DNA of 64,000 nt from Helianthus annuus (lineage: Eukaryota > Streptophyta > Magnoliopsida > Asterales > Asteraceae): assembly GCF_002127325.2 (NCBI RefSeq), contig NC_035437.2:159323097-159387096 (forward strand), written 5' to 3'. The position numbers were made by a program, and so were the translations under genes. Below the pieces are notes generated by a model, which saw only the letters and a program-made list of their open reading frames with translations, did no database searches and had not been told where the DNA came from. Positions 54,241 through 64,000 of the stretch are shown one piece after another. The stretch's first letter is position 1. Each line of letters opens with the position of its first letter.

Positions 54241-55991
54241 AATCTCCCCACACTTGAACCTTGCTTGTCCTCAAGCAAGCTGAACTAAAAAGCAATAAAA
54301 GACGGAACAAACAAGAACGATAATTTACACACTATTTTATTGAAAACTACTATAAACGGTTAGCCGGTTTGTCGAAAGACAACATCAAAAGACTCAAACC
54401 CAACAAGCATATGCAATTATAATAGCGACAACCAAAAAGCCGTGACTTCACATTTAATTGACTCAACATGTTAATCTTCACACGACTCACAATATTCACA
54501 CACACTCAGTTTTATTTATGAAACATACATAAAATGTGTATGTGCAAACACTCAATGCCACGTCAATGAAATATGCAATATCATAAGCTTGTCATAAGAT
54601 CTCGTCTCCACCAACTAACATGCGAATAAGTGTAAATCAAGAGGTCTTTACGGGTTGTAACGTTAGGCTTGGGCGAAGGGTATGGAAGTAGACATATAAA
54701 GTGGCGAAAATGGTTAAAACTCGGTATTAGCGTTTAACTAGCAACAAAGTATACAACTTTACATACAAATGCCTTAAAGAGGCGACTATTGCGCAATCGA
54801 GCTTATCAATGAAATTTTAACATTTAAGCATTCAAAATTTGCTCGATTCTTATCAACTTCACCCTATTTTAGGGTGTTTTATTTTCTTTTTTTTGTTTTT
54901 TTTTGTTTTTTTTTTGTTTGTTTTTTTTTTTTTGCAAACTAATGGATTTATACAATGAATAATAAACTATAACAAGCGCTAGTTAAACGATTATTTTGAC
55001 CGAGTTTCAACACTAAAAGGTTTAAAACATAAAAAGGCTAAATTTGGCTAAGTGGGCGATTATGTTGGGTAAACAAAGGTAAACGGGAAGGCTCGACATG
55101 GTTAATCCTAAAGGGTAATGTAAGGTGAACGGGGAGCACAACACAAAGAACAAGGTTTACAACAAAGGGGTAATCTAAGTGCCTCTATCACTTTTACACA
55201 AATCCACAAGTTCATGGTTTTAACAAGCATTCTAGTGACAAGTTCTAAATTACACATGACATCCGGCTCACTCGTACTCCGAAATGAACAAATACATGAC
55301 AATATCAAGGCTCAAATATGCTCACGTAACGGAAGGAATGGGTAAAAGTGTGAAAACTATCATGCAAGTCTTTCTTTGTTTGTCACGCTTTACGGTTTTC
55401 TTTTTCAAAATTTATTTTGCTTGTCGGGTTTTTATCAAGTCCGAAGCTTTCTAAAACACAACCAACCGGTTTATTTACTAAAATATATACAGAACACGGA
55501 TATTTTTGGATGATTTTTCTGGGGTTTTTTTTTTTTTTTTTTAGAGGACAAACAAAGTTAACCCCCTCCCCACACTTGAACTTCGCATTGTCCCCAATGC
55601 GAAACCGAAATATAGAGAAAAAGGATAATAGTACTCCCCTCAAGATGATATCTGATGAAACGAGACTTCCAAAGCTGTGTCTGTCATATGCTCCGGTCCA
55701 AGATATGTCGGATCTGCAAGTATGTCACATGTACACCAAAACAGAACAATAACAGAATAACATAAAAACCATAATGTACATAAATAGAAATACTAGAAAT
55801 CCCAACAAAGACAAGACATAAAGTAAAGTGTTTGAAAATAAAATACAATCCGGGGGTGTTTGAAATACTACGCAAAATGAACACCTGAAATATAAAGTAC
55901 TGAAATAATAAAAACCATCAACGAACACCACCACCATCTCCTACTCGTCATCACCATCATCATCTCTTGTGAAGGACGGGCCTGCATCACC

Positions 55992-56336
55992 TTAACCAGG
56001 TGGGTTCCACGGTGGGAACTGTGGGGGGTGCTGAAAGTAGTCGGGATATGCATGATGCATCTCCCCGAATAAGTATGAAAATTCAGCACTCACTCCCTGG
56101 TACAAACTCTCCTGGTTATGCCTAAGCTGATCCTGAGTGGCCCTGAGCTGATCCTGACTAGCCCTGATCTGGTCCTGACTAGTCCTAATCTGGTCGATAT
56201 AAGTCCCATGCTGCTCCTGCGTAACTCGCATCTGTTGGAACTGCTGGTAAAACTCTGGCCACTCCTGATGCTGGTGGTAATCATGGTGCTGTGGTGAATG
56301 TGGTGGTGTGTGTGGTTGGTGCTGCTCGTGCTTCAT
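55992..56336 (-). CDS. Gln/His-rich small protein with DQLRA-type repeats
   Basis: ATG at 56,336; 114 residues. A His/Gln/Pro-rich N-terminus is followed by a helical repeat (TSQDQIRASQDQLRATQDQL) that looks coiled-coil forming, then an aromatic C-terminus ending HPPQFPPWNPPG. An identical copy is at 62,192-62,536. The composition resembles C-terminal tails of Athila ORF1-type proteins. I cannot name it. It could be a remnant of an extra ORF between integrase and 3' LTR, and is not proven to be expressed. Confidence 0.45.
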   Translation of the reverse strand: MKHEQHQPHTPPHSPQHHDYHQHQEWPEFYQQFQQMRVTQEQHGTYIDQIRTSQDQIRASQDQLRATQDQLRHNQESLYQGVSAEFSYLFGEMHHAYPDYFQHPPQFPPWNPPG

Positions 56337-57411
56337 GCTCAGCCGAACACACAGTTATGAAGATTCTGTCAAACTGATCTGGGTGTTTCGCACGGGCGTG
56401 CGAATGGACGCATGGTCATGCGTCATCGAGATCAGTGGTGGTGCGGCCTTGATTATCGAAACATGACGGGATTGCACGGACATGCGACTGGTCACATCAC
56501 CGTGCACATCCGACACCACAGTTAAAAATCATGAACGACCCGCATACGCACGACCGTTCCATGTACAGAACGACTGTGTGATCCCGTTTTCTGCAGATTC
56601 TTAACCCCGAATCAGAACAGTCAAATCTTTTCGAAATTTTTCAAGTTTCTAGTGACAGGGGTTTAGGAAATCAGCCGGGTGTTCATGATTTGTGAAGTTC
56701 TTGCAAGGGCTAGGGTTTCGATTTGTTTATGAAGAGAACCCTAAAAAGCCTTGAAGAAATCGGAGAATCTAACCCTAGAAAGCGATAAAAACAGGAAATC
56801 GACAAGAAAAAAAAAACAAACCGTGCGAGAAGATCTGAGAAACCGTGCGAAAAATGGTGCGATTTTGGGGAAATATCGACCAGGAACGAGAGTGCAGTAG
56901 GGTTTCGCGAATGTGAGAAGTGGATGCAGATGAGGGCTTTTATATGGAATAATGACAAAATGCCCCTGACCATGCGCATGGTCGTGCGGATTTTCGCACG
57001 GGGGTGCGGATTTTTGCACGGGGGTGCGGATTTTCGCACGGGGGTGCGGATCCGATGTTGACCCATTCTTGCACGTTGACCTCGGTAATGCACGGGGGTG
57101 CGACTCGAGGTGCAGGCCAGCCCGAAACCGCACGGGCGTGCGACCCATGGCACGGCCATGCCAAATCTGCAGATGTGTCTGTTTGCTGCAGAAACCAGTT
57201 TCAGCACTCTTTTTGGCTATTTTTCGCCATTTTTACCATCCGCAACATGTTTTAACAATATTCCCACGTAGACCCTTCACTCGGCACGTATAAAAACTGT
57301 ACAAACAAACGGAAACTACCAAACACTCCTAAATTACGCTAAAACTAGAAAAACACATAAAAGGACGATTTTACCCCTAAAGCGCTTTTGACGCTCTTGC
57401 TACATTTTTAA

Positions 57412-57697
57412 TCCGCGAGTCAGTAGCGTAGACTCATGCTAAATTTTTGTCGGCGAGTCGATAGCAAGACTCATGCTAAATTTTTGTCGGCGAGTCGATA
57501 GCAAGACTCATGCTAAATTTTTGTCGGCGAGTCGATAGCAAGACTCATGCTAAATTTTTGTTGGCGAGTCGATAGCAAGACTCATGCTAAATTTTTGTCG
57601 GCGAGTCGATAGCAAGACTCATGCTAATTTTTTGTCGGTGAGTCGATAGCAAGACTCATGCTAAATTTTTGTCGGCGAGTCGATAGCAAGACTCATG
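57412..57697. repeat. 37-bp tandem repeat, about seven units
   Basis: Units GTCGGCGAGTCGATAGCAAG..ACTCATGCTAAATTTTT are regularly spaced at 37 bp, with one degenerate first unit. The block lies just after the integrase remnant on the minus strand and is repeated at about 63,612-63,897. Confidence 0.92.
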
Positions 57698-57706
57698 TCC
57701 CCACAC

Positions 57707-58012
57707 TTAAGCTGTATGCGGGGTGTGGAGCTCGATAACCTCCACCGCCGACTCGATCGGCCCTCCAACGTAAACCTTCAACCGATGCCCATTTACCTTG
57801 AAAATAACGTCGTCCGCGTTCTCTATTGCAACAGTCCCATAAGGAAATACCTCTTTTACTGTGTATGGTCCTGTCCAACGTGAATGAAGCTTTTTCGTAA
57901 ACACGCTTCTTGTCGTTAGCCATGATGATGTGTCCTTCGTCGGCTGGGCCCTCTGTCTCAGCGGATACCACCTGCTCGTCCACAGCTGCTGCGAGTTGCA
58001 GCGCAACCGCAC
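57707..58012 (-). pseudogene. Integrase C-terminal remnant, Tat/Athila type
   Basis: LHSRWTGPYTVKEVFPYGTV followed by IFKVNGHRLKVYVGG is the C-terminal DNA-binding part of a Ty3/gypsy integrase. The HHCC and DDE core regions and everything upstream are absent; only about 530 bp separate it from the PBS. Sequence before LHSRW does not read as integrase in this frame, so the junction of the deletion is near 57,900. Confidence 0.8.
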
Positions 58013-58543
58013 GGGATCTCTAATGAAGACGTCTCCTCAGATCACGCTCGGGTTCGTCTGAAGGCTCAGCAGCGTCGGGAGCGGGGGTTGAGGACACGAA
58101 AAATTGATCGACAAGAATATTATATTATTATTATAATAAGGCTGTTTTTTTTTTTTTTTGCTGAAATGAAACAGAATATTTGTAAAAATGGGCTGAAAAT
58201 TTTATAAAAATCCGAAAATGGGCCGAAATTTTTATAAAAATTAAAGCAATGAAAAATAATCGAACCGGCTAGTTTAAAAACGATTTTTAAGAGCCGAAAA
58301 TTCAACGAATAAATGAATAAATAAATCCGGATTAGAACAAATAAAAAGAATAAAAATTTACAAGTGTACAAAAGAATCACGAAAATGAATAAATTGAATT
58401 AAAAGCAAGAAATATTAGCAAATAAATCAACAAATAAACAATCACGAAAATATACACAAATATTAACAAGTATATGCACCGATAACACAATGACTCGGGT
58501 CGTTCCTAAAACTCGCCATTCCCCGGCAGCGGCGCCAAAAACT
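58013..58543 (-). other. Leader between PBS and integrase remnant
   Basis: AT-rich leader with a poly-T tract (58,145-58,160) and no ORF. Near 58,013-58,090 the minus strand may retain a scrap of coding sequence with acidic residues. The PBS lies at the right edge. Confidence 0.6.
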
Positions 58544-60437
58544 TGACACGTGCGTGACTATACATATTTTTACAATGAAATTACACACGAATTGGTTTTA
58601 AATTTATAAAAGTGATTATTACTTTTACATCAAAACACACACGAAAGAGGCAAGTGTACCCCGTCATATATGTAGTAAAGTATCGGTAAGAACCAAGTAT
58701 CGATCCACGGAAATGGGCGGAGAAATAATACTAGACCTTTGCCACTAAATTACCGGTAAAAACATAATTTGTTTTGGTTTTAATTAATCTAAAGTAAGCA
58801 TAAATAAATATTTATCAAACATAGTAGATTATATATAAATAGCCTTGCTTAATACACAACCAAAGCATGTCAACTAAGTCAGTTTTGCCACTAGAAGCAT
58901 TCGGTCAATTTTCCATTTTGAGACAATTAGTATCCCTTTCGGGAATCCTAACATGACAATCATTCGGAAAGTTAAAACGATAAACACACTTTAACCACCT
59001 AAAATTGTTCTTTAACGTGCGATTGATTAATGTCTACAAAAATCTCCTAAAAATAAGTTAGTCATCCGTTAGGAGTTTTCTAACCTCACTTAATCAAGGA
59101 AAGCAACACCGATAAACACAATGCAACCACCGAGACAAGCATAAACTAGATTAAATCACAACCGAGTTCATTTTACAAATCTTGCACATAAATTCACCAA
59201 GATAGCAATTTTGGCCGAAACTACTAACTAAGCTAACAAATCATGGCAAGAATTCGTAACAACACCATCTAACCCGTTAGAGTCCTTCCGTGAGGGCAAG
59301 CTCTCTTGATTAATAATAATTACATTTTATTAAACCACTAACCCGTTAGAGTATCATGGTGCCTACATTTTAACCAAGTTAAACGAGTTAACCAAATTAA
59401 AAGTTTACTAATACATGATTAAATAAGCTTCATTTTGCAACTATCTTACCTAACCAAGCACCAATCATCCAACACAATTACTTATAATCAAGAAATCAAT
59501 ATCAATAACAAGGTTGCAAACCAATCATCAAAGATAATCATAGAAAATACTTCAAAATGTCATTACAAACAAAGATTAACATACTAATGGTTATAATCAA
59601 GCAAGGGATTGTTGTGTTTTTGCCCAAAGGCTACAATAATACATAAATATTAATCTAAATGCTTGAAACATTAACAAAAGTATGGAAAGATTAGAAAACC
59701 CAACCATAAACAAGCACAAGATTAAGAATCCGGATAGTAAATGAGCAAAACCCGGCAATGTGGCTTGAATCCGAGTGAAAGCAGAAGCCTTCGGACCCTC
59801 AAAATCGCCTGCAGAGCTCTCCAAAATTCCAGAGTTACTAATAGAATAGTTCTGTTCTGTTTTTATGCTTTTTCGGTGTCGCACGGTCGTTCTCCGATCG
59901 CACGGCCGTGCACTTTAAGCAATTATTGGTGGTGGTCCACCATACTGCATGACATCAGCAGAGTTGACTGGTCTTCGGTCTCGCACGGGCGTGCCATGGG
60001 GTGCACGGGCGTGCATATCCGGGATCGGGGCTTGTCATCGAATCCGCATGGGGGTGCAACCATTCGCACGGGGGTGCAACCATTCGCACGGGGGTGCAAC
60101 CATTCGCACGGGGGTGCGTTGCCGGGATTTCGTTGCACTCCTGATCGCACTGGGTGTGCAACGCCGAGCTGAGCCTTGTTGTCGCATCCGCACGGGGGTG
60201 CCACCAACCGCATGGGGGTGCAACTTGCCCAGATCAGATTTCTTCACAGAATCTTCGCAGCTTTGTCGTTTCACCCGAAAAATCATCGTGTTCATCATTT
60301 TCTTGTTTGGTATGTTGTTTTAGGCCTGTAAACAAAAATATACCTGATTAAGTATCCGAATGACGGTTTTACGGCCGAAAACGCATAAAATGGGGATAAA
60401 ATGGGGGACTAAAATATGTGTAAATTAGTGAATATCA
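58544..60437 (-). repeat. Athila/Tat-like LTR, second copy
   Basis: Almost identical to 52,347-54,240. It is 5' LTR of the left unit (PBS on its left) and 3' LTR of the right unit (PPT on its right). Confidence 0.88.
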
Positions 60438-63400
60438 AATCTCCCCACACTTGAACCTTGCTTGTCCTCAAGCAAGCTGAACTAAAAAGCAATAAAAGAC
60501 GGAACAAACAAGAACGATAATTTACACACTATTTTATTGAAAACTACTATAAACGGTTAGCCGGTTTGTCGAAAGACAACATCAAAAGACTCAAACCCAA
60601 CAAGCATATGCAATTATAATAGCGACAACCAAAAAGCCGTGACTTCACATTTAATTGACTCAACATGTTAATCTTCACACGACTCACAATATTCACACAC
60701 ACTCAGTTTTATTTATGAAACATACATAAAATGTGTATGTGCAAACACTCAATGCCACGTCAATGAAATATGCAATATCATAAGCTTGTCATAAGATCTC
60801 GTCTCCACCAACTAACATGCGAATAAGTGTAAATCAAGAGGTCTTTACGGGTTGTAACGTTAGGCTTGGGCGAAGGGTATGGAAGTAGACATATAAAGTG
60901 GCGAAAATGGTTAAAACTCGGTATTAGCGTTTAACTAGCAACAAAGTATACAACTTTACATACAAATGCCTTAAAGAGGCGACTATTGCGCAATCGAGCT
61001 TATCAACGAAATTTTAACATTTAAGCATTCAAAATTTGCTCGATTCTTATCAACTTCACCCTATTTTAGGGTGTTTTATTTTCTTTTTTTTGTTTTTTTT
61101 TGTTTTTTTTTTGTTTTTTTTTTTTTTTTTTTGCAAACTAATGGATTTATACAATGAATAATAAACTATAACAAGCGCTAGTTAAACGATTATTTTGACC
61201 GAATTTCAACACTAAAAGGTTTAAAACATAAAAAGGCTAAATTTGGCTAAGTGGGCGATTATGTTGGGTAAACAAAGGTAAACGGGAAGGCTCGACATGG
61301 TTAATCCTAAAGGGTAATGTAAGGTGAACGGGGAGCACAACACAAAGAACAAGGTTTACAACAAAGGGGTAATCTAAGTGCCTCTATCGCTTTTACACAA
61401 ATCCACAAGTTCATGGTTTTAACAAGCATTCTAGTGACAAGTTCTAAATTACACATGACATCCGGCTCACTCGTACTCCGAAATGAACAAATACATGACA
61501 ATATCAAGGCTCAAATATGCTCACGTAACGGAAGGAATGGGTAAAAGTGTGAAAACTATCATGCAAGTCTTTCTTTGTTTGTCACGCTTTACGGTTTTCT
61601 TTTTCAAAATTTATTTTGCTTGTCGGGTTTTTATCAAGTCCGAAGCTTTCTAAAACACAACCAACCGGTTTATTTACTAAAATATATACAGAACACGGAT
61701 ATTTTTGGATGATTTTTCTGGGGTTTTTTTTTTTTTTTTTTTAGAGGACAAACAAAGTTAACCCCCTCCCCACACTTGAACTTCGCATTGTCCCCAATGC
61801 GAAACCGAAATATAGAGAAAAAGGATAATAGTACTCCCCTCAAGATGATATCTGATGAAACGAGACTTCCAAAGCTGTGTCTGTCATATGCTCCGGTCCA
61901 AGATATGTCGGATCTGCAAGTATGTCACATGTACACCAAAACAGAACAATAACAGAATAACATAAAAACCATAATGTACATAAATAGAAATACTAGAAAT
62001 CCCAACAAAGACAAGACATAAAGTAAAGTGTTTGAAAATAAAATACAATCCGGGGGTGTTTGAAATACTACGCAAAATGAACACCTGAAATATAAAGTAC
62101 TGAAATAATAAAAACCATCAACGAACACCACCACCATCTCCTACTCGTCATCACCATCATCATCTCTTGTGAAGGACGGGCCTGCATCACCTTAACCAGG
62201 TGGGTTCCACGGTGGGAACTGTGGGGGGTGCTGAAAGTAGTCGGGATATGCATGATGCATCTCCCCGAATAAGTATGAAAATTCAGCACTCACTCCCTGG
62301 TACAAACTCTCCTGGTTATGCCTAAGCTGATCCTGAGTGGCCCTGAGCTGATCCTGACTAGCCCTGATCTGGTCCTGACTAGTCCTAATCTGGTCGATAT
62401 AAGTCCCATGCTGCTCCTGCGTAACTCGCATCTGTTGGAACTGCTGGTAAAACTCTGGCCACTCCTGATGCTGGTGGTAATCATGGTGCTGTGGTGAATG
62501 TGGTGGTGTGTGTGGTTGGTGCTGCTCGTGCTTCATGCTCAGCCGAACACACAGTTATGAAGATTCTGTCAAACTGATCTGGGTGTTTCGCACGGGCGTG
62601 CGAATGGACGCATGGTCATGCGTCATCGAGATCAGTGGTGGTGCGGCCTTGATTATCGAAACATGACGGGATTGCACGGACATGCGACTGGTCACATCAC
62701 CGTGCACATCCGACACCACAGTTAAAAATCATGAACGACCCGCATACGCACGACCGTTCCATGTACAGAACGACTGTGTGATCCCGTTTTCTGCAGATTC
62801 TTAACCCCGAATCAGAACAGTCAAATCTTTTCGAAATTTTTCAAGTTTCTAGTGACAGGGGTTTAGGAAATCAGCCGGGTGTTCATGATTTGTGAAGTTC
62901 TTGCAAGGGCTAGGGTTTCGATTTGTTTATGAAGAGAACCCTAAAAAGCCTTGAAGAAATCGGAGAATCTAACCCTAGAAAGCGATAAAAACAGGAAATC
63001 GACAAGAAAAAAAAAACAAACCGTGCGAGAAGATCTGAGAAACCGTGCGAAAAATGGTGCGATTTTGGGGAAATATCGACCAGGAACGAGAGTGCAGTAG
63101 GGTTTCGCGAATGTGAGAAGTGGATGCAGATGAGGGCTTTTATATGGAATAATGACAAAATGCCCCTGACCATGCGCATGGTCGTGCGGATTTTCGCACG
63201 GGGGTGCGGATTTTTGCACGGGGGTGCGGATTTTCGCACGGGGGTGCGGATCCGATGTTGACCCATTCTTGCACGTTGACCTCGGTAATGCACGGGGGTG
63301 CGACTCGAGGTGCAGGCCAGCCCGAAACCGCACGGGCGTGCGACCCATGGCACGGCCATGCCAAATCTGCAGATGTGTCTGTTTGCTGCAGAAACCAGTT

Positions 63401-64000
63401 TCAGCACTCTTTTTGGCTATTTTTCGCCATTTTTACCATCCGCAACATGTTTTAACAATATTCCCACGTAGACCCTTCACTCGGCACGTATAAAAACTGT
63501 ACAAACAAACGGAAACTACCAAACACTCCTAAATTACGCTAAAACTAGAAAAACACATAAAAGGACGATTTTACCCCTAAAGCGCTTTTGACGCTCTTGC
63601 TACATTTTTAATCCGCGAGTCAGTAGCGTAGACTCATGCTAAATTTTTGTCGGCGAGTCGATAGCAAGACTCATGCTAAATTTTTGTCGGCGAGTCGATA
63701 GCAAGACTCATGCTAAATTTTTGTCGGCGAGTCGATAGCAAGACTCATGCTAAATTTTTGTTGGCGAGTCGATAGCAAGACTCATGCTAAATTTTTGTCG
63801 GCGAGTCGATAGCAAGACTCATGCTAATTTTTTGTCGGTGAGTCGATAGCAAGACTCATGCTAAATTTTTGTCGGCGAGTCGATAGCAAGACTCATGTCC
63901 CCACACTTAAGCTGTATGCGGGGTGTGGAGCTCGATAACCTCCACCGCCGACTCGATCGGCCCTCCAACGTAAACCTTCAACCGATGCCCATTTACCTTG
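60438..64000 (-). other. Second internal region, cut by the window edge
   Basis: Repeats 54,241-57,800 with few changes. Includes the second copy of the small ORF (62,192-62,536), GCACGGGGGTGC words (63,190-63,350), 37-bp repeats (63,612-63,897) and the first part of the integrase remnant (63,907 to the edge). Confidence 0.85.
62192..62536 (-). CDS. Gln/His-rich small protein, second copy
   Basis: Identical in translation to the ORF at 55,992-56,336, with ATG at 62,536. Identity of the copies reflects recent tandem duplication rather than selection. Confidence 0.45.
   Translation of the reverse strand: MKHEQHQPHTPPHSPQHHDYHQHQEWPEFYQQFQQMRVTQEQHGTYIDQIRTSQDQIRASQDQLRATQDQLRHNQESLYQGVSAEFSYLFGEMHHAYPDYFQHPPQFPPWNPPG

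Larger units (their letters stand above)
54241..57706 (-). other. Long 3' internal region, mostly non-coding
   Basis: Contains a second purine tract (CAAGTGTGGGGAGGGGG, about 55,562-55,578), poly-T tracts near 54,880-54,935, another field of GCACGGGGGTGC words at 56,990-57,150, the small ORF at 55,992-56,336 and the 37-bp repeat. The field at 56,990-57,150 also matches words in the LTR. No pol domain. Confidence 0.65.
52347..64000 (-). mobile_element. Athila/Tat-like tandem LTR array, unit 6,197 bp
   Basis: LTR 52,347-54,240, internal 54,241-58,543, LTR 58,544-60,437, internal 60,438 to beyond the edge. Copies differ by only a handful of substitutions (for example near 53,553, 54,807, 55,022 and 55,188) and poly-T length changes. 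On the minus strand the PBS AAGTTTTTGGCGCCGCTGCC at about 58,524-58,543 follows the LTR, like the tRNA-Asp-type site of Tat/Athila elements, and GTTCAAGTGTGGGGAGA is the PPT at 54,243-54,259. Gag, protease, RT and most of integrase are gone. Confidence 0.85.

Noticed and set aside
56710..57293. Frames of 74-165 codons over the second GCACGGGGGTGC field
   Set aside because: Same repeat artefact, and the frames conflict on both strands.

Overview
The window looks like nuclear DNA from a eudicot plant, probably Asteraceae; the family assignment is an impression from the retrotransposon and Helitron types and was not tested. There is no bacterial-style gene organisation. Almost everything recognisable is transposable-element DNA: introns with GT..AG borders, LTRs with tRNA-derived primer-binding sites, MITEs with target-site duplications, Helitron ends (TC..CTAG) and captured host-gene fragments. 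I found no intact ordinary single-copy host gene, no rRNA gene and no functional tRNA gene.

Region by region: 1-3,515 is AT-rich sequence with several MITEs. About 3,516-19,795 appears to be one 16-kb composite element. Its two ends are diverged inverted repeats sharing a short palindrome (CTGCGTATTGGTCAATACG-type). Inside are a huge array of CpG-rich hairpin repeats, a 2.87-kb near-perfect palindrome centred near 5,697, a three-exon gene for an Athila ORF1-like protein (minus strand, 12,671-9,560) with the array inside its second intron, and a two-exon gene (minus strand, 19,364-17,143) joining a Tyr/Gly-rich N-terminus to an OTU cysteine-protease domain. The OTU protein resembles the two ends of plant Mutator-like (MULE/FAR1-type) transposase-OTU proteins with the transposase core missing. 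This element is the best candidate here for something undescribed.

19,861-22,395 holds a LINE 3' fragment and a PIF/Harbinger element with intact TIRs and TTA target duplications, whose transposase is broken by a 5-bp tandem duplication. 22,504-26,416 is a duplicated segment of about 190 bp into which three Helitron-like elements and one fold-back MITE inserted; comparing the two copies defines each empty site. 27,526-36,944 is an LTR-gag-LTR-gag-LTR array of a non-autonomous gag-only element, bounded by TTTGA duplications.

38,105-38,169 is a captured soluble inorganic pyrophosphatase exon. 38,193-43,427 is a small non-autonomous LTR element whose ORF is interrupted by a 3.4-kb minus-strand Helitron; that Helitron carries a broken ADP-ribose/CDP-alcohol diphosphatase gene copy and a Harbinger MITE. 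43,664-44,296 is a hAT-like MITE. 45,671-48,841 is a copia element with gag and protease only, bounded by CTTCA duplications. 50,553-52,346 is the 3' end of an Athila-like LTR element, interrupted by a very young tandem LTR-internal-LTR-internal array (unit 6,197 bp) that runs off the right edge.

The genes do not form a pathway. The story is layered insertion, loss of pol or transposase cores, and retention of gag, OTU or ORF1 modules and of long inverted repeats that could give rise to double-stranded RNA.
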